Shown: one piece after another, positions 58,534-64,000 of the stretch
How positions within the stretch are numbered: the stretch's first letter is position 1
Layout of the letters: each line of letters begins with the position of its first letter
Assembly: GCF_006715485.1 (NCBI RefSeq)
Contig: NZ_VFNH01000001.1
Coordinates: 868,001-932,000, forward strand
Direction of reading: 5' to 3'
Source of the DNA: Herbaspirillum sp. SJZ107
Lineage (GTDB): Bacteria > Pseudomonadota > Gammaproteobacteria > Burkholderiales > Burkholderiaceae_D
DNA length: 64,000 bases
Made by a program: the position numbers and the translations under genes
Notes under the pieces: model-generated
What the model was told of the DNA's origin: nothing
Database searches by the model: none
Seen by the model: the letters and a program-made list of their open reading frames with translations, nothing else

Positions 58534-58548
58534 TGCCCGGCCGAGTTC

Positions 58549-59850
58549 TTATTCGCGTTCCTCGGTATTCGGCGCCAGCGTCTGGTTCTCCTCGAAGGGC
58601 CAGCCGCTGTAGGGTTCGATGTGGCGCTGGAACTCGTGCGGCATCACGATCGGCACCTGCAGGCAGACGCTCTGGGTCGGCAAGACTTCCATCCAGTCGC
58701 GCACCAGTTCCTTGTAGGCCAGGCCGACAGGGCGGATCTTGCGGTCGAGGTCGTACAAACCGAGCGCATTGACGTTGCCGTTGTTCTCGCGCAGCGCCGT
58801 GTCCCAGTCGACCTGGTCGGTCAGCGAATACCAGGTGAAGCCGACCAGCGGCACGCCGTTATTGCGCACCCGCAGCACGTTGGCCCATTCCTTGCGCAGC
58901 CAGTTGACCGCCTCGTCGCCGCGCGGCCCCTGGCACATATTGGTCTCGGTGTGCATCACCGGCAGGCGGTAGCGGTTGTAGTACTGGTGGGTGATGACGG
59001 CGTAGCCGAAGATCTCGCCGGCGGAGCGCGTCAGGCCGTCGGGCGAGACGTAGTGCTCGTTGGTCTCGTAATAATCGTTGCCCATGATGCAGTGGTGCTT
59101 CAGATTATTTTGCAGGAAGAAATGGTACTCCTCGCGCGTCATGCCGTTGTCGAGCAGGTACTCGTACATCTCGGAATCGACGCGCCTGCCGTAATTGAGG
59201 TCGAGCGACAGGAAGCGCCGCGCATTGAACTTTTCGGCGGGGCCGATGGCGGCGGGACGCTCGGCGTGGAAGTATTCGGTCGACTCGCTCTGCACGAACA
59301 GCGCGTCCGGACGGACTTTCAGGATCGCATGCATGGCCAGGACGTTGGCCTTGACGATGTGTTTGAGCGCGGTCACATAGCCCTGGTCGGTCGTCGTCTG
59401 TTCGTTCCACCAGCCGTACAATGCGGAAAACAGCGCGCAGATCGACATTTCGTTGATCGGCGTGTACAGCTGGATCCAAGGATAACGGCGCGCAAAGGCA
59501 CCGGCATAGTCGGCAAACAGGGCGGGAAAATCCGGATTCTGGAAATTGCCCACCCAGTCGGGTACGCCGAAGTGGCACAGGTCGACGATCGACGCGATAT
59601 TCCGGTGGCGCAGGTCGTTGAAGACGAGATCGGAAAATTCCCAGTCGTAGCGGCCCGGCGCGAGCCAGGTCCGGTGCAGCGGCGGTCCGTAACGCAGCAC
59701 CTTCAGCCCCAGTTCCTCGATCAGGTCGAAATCGGTTTTCCAGTAACGGTAGTGGCCGCACTTTTCCAGCTCGTCCATTCGCACGCGGCCGTGCTGGATA
59801 GTTGGATTACTGTTCTCGATACCGGTCGCAAATATGAAACCTGGAGACAT
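58549..59850 (-). CDS. family-1-like glycoside hydrolase
   Basis: 433 residues, (beta/alpha)8 barrel of clan GH-A. It opens FIFATGIENSNPTI, has acid/base Glu in LYTPINEMS (usual motif NEP, here NEM), and a likely nucleophile Glu in VMHTETNMC. WYSLTDQVDWDTAL and GLYDLDRKIRPVG near the C-terminus resemble the GH1 aglycone region. No signal peptide. Probably a cytoplasmic beta-glycosidase or a sugar-modifying relative; it sits beside exopolysaccharide genes. Exact family (GH1 or a nearby group) not certain. Confidence 0.85.
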   Translation of the reverse strand: MSPGFIFATGIENSNPTIQHGRVRMDELEKCGHYRYWKTDFDLIEELGLKVLRYGPPLHRTWLAPGRYDWEFSDLVFNDLRHRNIASIVDLCHFGVPDWVGNFQNPDFPALFADYAGAFARRYPWIQLYTPINEMSICALFSALYGWWNEQTTTDQGYVTALKHIVKANVLAMHAILKVRPDALFVQSESTEYFHAERPAAIGPAEKFNARRFLSLDLNYGRRVDSEMYEYLLDNGMTREEYHFFLQNNLKHHCIMGNDYYETNEHYVSPDGLTRSAGEIFGYAVITHQYYNRYRLPVMHTETNMCQGPRGDEAVNWLRKEWANVLRVRNNGVPLVGFTWYSLTDQVDWDTALRENNGNVNALGLYDLDRKIRPVGLAYKELVRDWMEVLPTQSVCLQVPIVMPHEFQRHIEPYSGWPFEENQTLAPNTEERE

Positions 59851-59985
59851 GCAAACCCCTTGCTGCTGATCGTGCCAACCATTGTAGCCGCAATCTCGGC
59901 AGCGCTCCGAAGCGTGCGCGCCCGCCAGTACGCCGCGTGTAGGCTATGATTATCCTCTGACAATATTTCACATAAAGCAACCAGC

Positions 59986-61848
59986 ATGTCGAATGCCGCC
60001 GTGGCCGTCAGTGCCGCCTCCATGGACCCGTCCCAGCGCCGTCTTGCCTGGGGACTGCTGGTGTCGCTGTTGCTGCATGGTCTGCTGCTGGTACTGCATT
60101 TCGGCGTGCCTGGGCTGCACCCCGGGGCTGGTGGGCCGTTGACCGTGCAATTGGCGCCCAGCGCGCCGCTGCCGTTGCCGCTGCCCGTCCAGATGCCGCC
60201 GCCTTTGCCGCAGGTGGCGCTGCCGCCGCCTGCCGTAACCCAGCCGGTCCCGCTGCCAGCGCCTTCGACGCCGCCCGCGGCGCCATCGCCCGTGATGCCC
60301 GTGCCGGCGCCGGCAACGGCGGCCGGGACGGCCCCGCGTCCGCTGCGCCAGGGTTTCAGTCTGCTCGATCCCGTGCCTGCCCCGGTCCCTGCGCCGCTAC
60401 CGTCCGCGCCGCCGCCTGCCGCCACCGTGACGCCGCGCCGTTCGCCACGCCGCCGCGTACGCCCCAGGACGCCCGACGACACCTTGTCGGCACGCGTGAT
60501 CGCTCAGGATACGCCGGCGGACAACGATTTCAAGTTGCCGCCCCCGGCTGCCGAGCCCGAGTCCGAACCCGATACCATGGCCAGCGCGCAGGCAACCGAC
60601 GCGGCAGTGGAAGCGCCGCCCGAGCTGGCGTCCGAGGCCGATCCGCGCCAGCGCGAGGAAGAACGCGAGCGCCTGGCCGCCCAGCGTGAACGAGAACGCG
60701 AGGCGAGGCGCCGGACCGACGACCAGGCCGTGCTCGATGCAGCCGAGACGGCGGCGCGGGCCGAAGCCGGGCGCCGCAGCGCTGCGCTGGCCCGGCAAGG
60801 CGCTGCGGTCGAGGACGAACTGGTGCGGCAGCAACAGCGTAAAGAGGCGCGTCAGCGCGCCCTGGCCGAGCAACGGGTGGCCGAGCAGCAGCGCGAACGC
60901 GATGCGGCGCTGGCGCGTCAGGAAGCGGAGCGCCGGCTTGCTCGGCAGGTCGAACAGCAGCGTGTGGAGCAGCTGGCCGAGCAGCAGAGGGCGCGTGAAC
61001 TGGCCGAGCAGCAGCGTACCCAGCAACTCGCCGAGCAGCAGCGTGCTCAGCAACTGGCCGAGCAGCAGCGAGCGCAGCAATTGGCCGAGCAGCAGCGGGC
61101 ACAACAGCTGGCCGAGCAGCAACGCGCGCAGCAATTGGCCGAGCAGTTGGCCCGGCAGCAGGCCGAACAGCGCGCCGCCGACGAGCGTGCCCGGCAGCAG
61201 GCCGAGCAGCTGGCCCGCGAGCAGGCCGAAGAGGGTGCGCGCCGGCTGGCCCGGCAGGCCGCCCAGGAACGTGCGGGCCGCGACGGTGGTCCGGCGTCCG
61301 GCGCCGGTGCCGGGGAAGCGCGCGTTGCCGCGGGCGGCGGCCACGGCAGCGGTCCGGGCAGCGGGGCCGCGCCGCGCGCCGACCTGGGCGGCGGCGTGAT
61401 GGCCCGTGCGCGCGAGGCGCTGCGCGGGATCGACATCGGCAAGCCCTTGCCGCCGGCGCTGCGTCCGGCCGAGGAAGCGCAGCGCGACCTGCGCCGCGCG
61501 CGCGCCGACGCCGCCAGCCGTGACGTGCCGCTGCGCATGTACATCGACAGCGTGCGCCAGAAGATCGAGCGCAACGCCATCGTCGGCGAGAACCTGCTGA
61601 CCGAAGGCCTGGTGCGCACCTTCCCGATCGTCAGCGTGGCGATCCGCAGCGACGGCAGTATCGAGGAGGTGACCATCGTGCGCTCCAGCGGCCGCGCCGA
61701 CATCGACGACATCGTGCGCCGTACCGTCAGCCTGAATGCCCGCTACGCGGCGTTTCCGCCGAACGTGGCCGCGCATTACGATGTGATCGAGCTGCGCCGC
61801 GTCTGGAGTTTCGCCGGCGTCCTCAAGCTGATCGAAGAGATGCGTTGA
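59986..61848 (+). CDS. TolA/TonB-like energy transducer with Gln-rich repeats
   Basis: 620 residues. One membrane anchor (about 20-40), a proline-rich stretch (55-150), a charged coiled coil (220-430) with seven 9-residue repeats of LAEQQRAQQ type, a Gly-rich hinge, and a C-terminal TonB/TolA-like domain (MYIDSVRQKIERN..., IVSVAIRSDGSIEEVTIVRSSG). Layout resembles TolA, but the C-terminal SDGSIEEVTI strand fits TonB-type domains. No exbBD or tolQR nearby. It precedes the exopolysaccharide genes and may span the periplasm for their transport system (speculative). Confidence 0.85.
   Translation: MSNAAVAVSAASMDPSQRRLAWGLLVSLLLHGLLLVLHFGVPGLHPGAGGPLTVQLAPSAPLPLPLPVQMPPPLPQVALPPPAVTQPVPLPAPSTPPAAPSPVMPVPAPATAAGTAPRPLRQGFSLLDPVPAPVPAPLPSAPPPAATVTPRRSPRRRVRPRTPDDTLSARVIAQDTPADNDFKLPPPAAEPESEPDTMASAQATDAAVEAPPELASEADPRQREEERERLAAQREREREARRRTDDQAVLDAAETAARAEAGRRSAALARQGAAVEDELVRQQQRKEARQRALAEQRVAEQQRERDAALARQEAERRLARQVEQQRVEQLAEQQRARELAEQQRTQQLAEQQRAQQLAEQQRAQQLAEQQRAQQLAEQQRAQQLAEQLARQQAEQRAADERARQQAEQLAREQAEEGARRLARQAAQERAGRDGGPASGAGAGEARVAAGGGHGSGPGSGAAPRADLGGGVMARAREALRGIDIGKPLPPALRPAEEAQRDLRRARADAASRDVPLRMYIDSVRQKIERNAIVGENLLTEGLVRTFPIVSVAIRSDGSIEEVTIVRSSGRADIDDIVRRTVSLNARYAAFPPNVAAHYDVIELRRVWSFAGVLKLIEEMR
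60973..61161 (+). repeat. seven tandem 27-base repeats inside the TonB-like gene
   Basis: Units begin at 60973, 61000, 61027, 61054, 61081, 61108 and 61135, each coding LAEQQRAQQ or a close variant (RARE, RTQQ, LARQQ). The heptad-like spacing supports a long helix. Copy number is likely to vary between strains. Confidence 0.9.
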
Positions 61849-61968
61849 CGGCCGGCCGGCCCCCTTTGACCTGAGCCAGCCGTTTGACTTAAGCCAAAGC
61901 CCTGCCTGTTGAGCAGCTTACCCTGACTCTGATCGCCAGAGGCTGGCAGCTCATACAACAGGCGCCAC
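61849..61968. other. gap before the exopolysaccharide genes
   Basis: 120 bases. Contains CTGAGCCAGCC and TTAAGCCAAAGCC partial repeats and no ORF; a promoter for the export gene is expected here but no clear -35/-10 pair is seen. Confidence 0.3.
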
Positions 61969-63147
61969 ATGAATGCATCTACCAGGAAATTTCCCCTAAA
62001 CATGGGCAGCGCGGTCCCGGCATGGACCCGTGCTCTGGCCAGGCATCTGGCCCCGCTGCCGGTGCTGTGCCTGGCCTTCGGGCTGGCCCTGGCGGGGTGC
62101 AGCGCACCGGGCATCCACTTCCGTTCCGGCACGAATGCCGGCGCCGACGAGCCTGCGCCACCCACCGAACTCATCACCGAAACGCTGCTCGCCAGCGAAC
62201 GGCAGCAGAACCGCGCAGTAGCCAACCAGAACCTCGACCGCCTGCTGGTGCCGAACCCGCCACCCTATAAAATCGGCAGCGGCGACATCCTCTCGATCGT
62301 GGTGTGGGACCATCCCGAACTGGCCGGCGGCCTGACCGCGTCCGGCAATACCGATCCCGCCACCGCCGCGAGCGCGAGCGCGGTGCCGCAGGGCTTCGTG
62401 GTCGACCACCAGGGCCGCATCCAGTTTCCGCTGGTCGGGCTGCTGGTCATGGAAGGCCTGACCGAGGAACAGGCGCGCGGGCTGCTGACCACCCGCCTGG
62501 CCAAGTACCTGGCCCACCCCAACGTCACGCTGCGCGTGCAGGCCTACCGCAGCAAGCGCGTCTACATCGACGGCGAAGTCAAGTCGCCCGGCCTGCAGGC
62601 GATCAACGACATTCCGATGACCCTGGTCGAAGCGCTGAACCGTGCCGGCGGCCTGCTGCCCACCGCCGACCAGAGCCGCATCGCCCTCGAGCGCGGCCAG
62701 CAGCGCTACACCGTCAACCTGCGCGAGCTGGTCCAGAAGGGCGTCAATCCCGGCCTGGTGATGCTGGCGCCGGGCGATGTCGTGCGCGTGCATTCGCGCG
62801 ACGAAAGCAAGGTGTTCGTGTCGGGCGAGGTGATCACGCCCAAGGCGCTGCTGATGCACGACGGCCGCCTGACGCTCAACGAAGCGCTCGGCGAAAGCGG
62901 TGGCATCAGCCCGCTGAGCGGTGACGCGCGCCAGGTCTACGTGGTCCGCAAGACGCCGGAGCGTACCCGGGTGTTCCAGCTCGATGCGCGCGTCGCCGGA
63001 TCGCTGGCCATGGCCGAAGCTTTCGAGCTGCAGCCGAAGGACATCGTCTACGTTGCCGCGACGCCGCTGGCGAACTGGAACCGCCAGCTGAGCTTGCTGA
63101 TCCCGGGTGCCCTGACGTCTGCCGTCACCGCCACCAACCGGCCCTGA
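61969..63147 (+). CDS. Wza-type polysaccharide export lipoprotein
   Basis: 392 residues. Lipobox LALAGC near residue 44 after a basic start. Poly_export domain YKIGSGDILSIVVWDHPEL followed by SLBB domains (VYIDGEVKSPG, VFVSGEVITPKA). It forms the outer-membrane channel for capsule or exopolysaccharide. Next gene is the Wzc-like partner, so this is the start of an EPS cluster running out of the window. Confidence 0.92.
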   Translation: MNASTRKFPLNMGSAVPAWTRALARHLAPLPVLCLAFGLALAGCSAPGIHFRSGTNAGADEPAPPTELITETLLASERQQNRAVANQNLDRLLVPNPPPYKIGSGDILSIVVWDHPELAGGLTASGNTDPATAASASAVPQGFVVDHQGRIQFPLVGLLVMEGLTEEQARGLLTTRLAKYLAHPNVTLRVQAYRSKRVYIDGEVKSPGLQAINDIPMTLVEALNRAGGLLPTADQSRIALERGQQRYTVNLRELVQKGVNPGLVMLAPGDVVRVHSRDESKVFVSGEVITPKALLMHDGRLTLNEALGESGGISPLSGDARQVYVVRKTPERTRVFQLDARVAGSLAMAEAFELQPKDIVYVAATPLANWNRQLSLLIPGALTSAVTATNRP

Positions 63148-63201
63148 TCCGCGCCCATCCGCACCCACGAGTACCGACCCGATTCACGCACGGAGTATAC
63201 G

Positions 63202-64000
63202 ATGAGCAATGCCAGCGAGCAGCACGCACTGACCCAGGTGGCTTCCAGCCTGCCGATCCCCGGCGTGCCCTTCGATCCGCGCGTGGTCGAGGTCCCGCAG
63301 CAGGATCCGGGCTTCGACTTCAGGGGCCACCTGCACACCCTGTACGACAGCCGCTGGCTGATCGGGGGCATCACCGCCCTCATCACGCTGGTGGCGGTGC
63401 TGTACGCGCTGGTCGCCAAGCCGGTGTACGAAGCCAACCTGATGATCCACGTCGAGGAGGAAAGCCCGAACGCGTCGAAAAACATCCTGAGCGAAGCCTC
63501 GTCGCTGTTCGAGACCAAGAAGGCCGCGATCGCCGAAATGGAGCTGCTGCGCTCGCGCATGGTGGTATCGCGCGCGGTCGACAACCTGCAGCTGACCATC
63601 GACGTGCGGCCTAAATATTTTCCGATCGCCGGTTTCTGGTTTGCCAAGCAGAACGGCAGTTCCTTGTCGGAGCCCGGGCTGTTCGGCTACGGCGGCTATG
63701 CCTGGGGCGGCGAAAAGGCCGAGGTCTCGCTGTTCGAGGTGCCCGACGCCTGGCTCGGACGCGAGTTCACGCTGACAGCGTTGGGCAGCAAGCGCTTCCG
63801 CTTTTCCGGCGGCGGCCAGCGCATCGTGTTCGATGGCGACGTCGGCCTGCGCTACCGTGTGCCGACGCCCGAAGGCGTGATCGAACTGAAGGTCGACCGC
63901 ATGGCCGCCAATCCCGGCGTGCGCTTCCAGCTGCGCCGGATGTCGAGCCTGGCCATGATCCAGGCGATCCAGAACACGCTGGTGATCGCCGAGCAGGGCA
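63202..64000 (+). CDS. Wzc-like chain-length/tyrosine-kinase protein, truncated by window end
   Basis: 266 residues visible, from ATG 63202 with CGGAG upstream, open to the last base. Wzz domain: first membrane helix (about residues 53-72, WLIGGITALITLVAVLYALV), KPVYEANLMIHVEEES, ASSLFETKKAAIAEMELLRS and the FPIAGFWFA segment, all typical of bacterial tyrosine autokinases for polysaccharide export. The kinase half is outside the window. Confidence 0.9.
   Translation, partial: MSNASEQHALTQVASSLPIPGVPFDPRVVEVPQQDPGFDFRGHLHTLYDSRWLIGGITALITLVAVLYALVAKPVYEANLMIHVEEESPNASKNILSEASSLFETKKAAIAEMELLRSRMVVSRAVDNLQLTIDVRPKYFPIAGFWFAKQNGSSLSEPGLFGYGGYAWGGEKAEVSLFEVPDAWLGREFTLTALGSKRFRFSGGGQRIVFDGDVGLRYRVPTPEGVIELKVDRMAANPGVRFQLRRMSSLAMIQAIQNTLVIAEQG

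Noticed and set aside
60973..61161. CRISPR-like tandem repeat
   Set aside because: Contiguous 27-base units without spacers, in frame within a coiled-coil protein.

Overview
The window is GC-rich, densely coded bacterial chromosome of a betaproteobacterium. Gene content and order (carAB-greA-yhbY-rlmE-ftsH-folP-glmM, pst-phoUBR, several c-di-GMP proteins, exopolysaccharide genes, intergenic palindromic repeats) point to Burkholderiales, most likely Oxalobacteraceae near Massilia. The genus is an inference from general knowledge of the families; no search was run. I see no integrase, transposase, CRISPR array or rRNA. Two tRNA genes are present.

Layout. 1-7.2 kb: the tail of an unknown gene, a CHASE-PAS-GGDEF-EAL protein, a spermidine-synthase-like methyltransferase fold protein, a membrane GGDEF protein with a broken active-site motif, a PAAR spike-tip protein, an Ala/Lys/Pro-rich histone-H1-like protein and a small HTH protein. 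7.4-19.3 kb: an orphan LolD-type ATPase; ergothioneine genes egtD-egtB running into a YihY membrane protein; a cupin/JmjC protein; leuA behind an unusual leader region; a GH25-like DUF1906 protein; and the selenoneine genes selD-senB (minus) with senA (plus). EgtD makes hercynine, which both EgtB (sulfur) and SenA (selenium) can use, so both chalcogen-histidine betaines appear to be encoded within 11 kb.

19.4-32.5 kb: an HTH plus GIY-YIG protein with atypical composition, RhlE, MltD, several DUF proteins, a PAS/GGDEF/EAL protein, a thioredoxin-like protein, and a tightly packed tsaB-rimI-UDG-like-DUF1853 unit. 32.5-37 kb: lplT, alr, radA and a PilZ protein. 37.4-44.3 kb: the phosphate regulon pstSCAB-phoU-phoB-phoR behind a Pho box, with palindromic repeats in both larger internal gaps (pstS/pstC and pstB/phoU).

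44.4-57.2 kb: a patatin lipoprotein, a GlcG/HbpS-type protein, carAB, greA, DUF4149, yhbY, rlmE, ftsH, folP and glmM. 57.2-64 kb: tRNA-Pro(TGG) and tRNA-Arg(TCT), a periplasmic metallo-beta-lactamase-fold protein, a family-1-like glycoside hydrolase, a TolA/TonB-like protein with nine-residue repeats, then the start of an exopolysaccharide locus (Wza-like lipoprotein and a Wzc-like chain-length protein cut by the window end).

The best leads are the combined ergothioneine/selenoneine inventory; the leuA upstream region (a Leu-rich, apparently leaderless leader peptide behind a palindrome-covered promoter, plus a second short ORF and hairpin); the HTH/GIY-YIG gene; two enzymes with degenerate catalytic motifs (VGVEF cyclase, UDG-like protein); and the palindromic repeat families.
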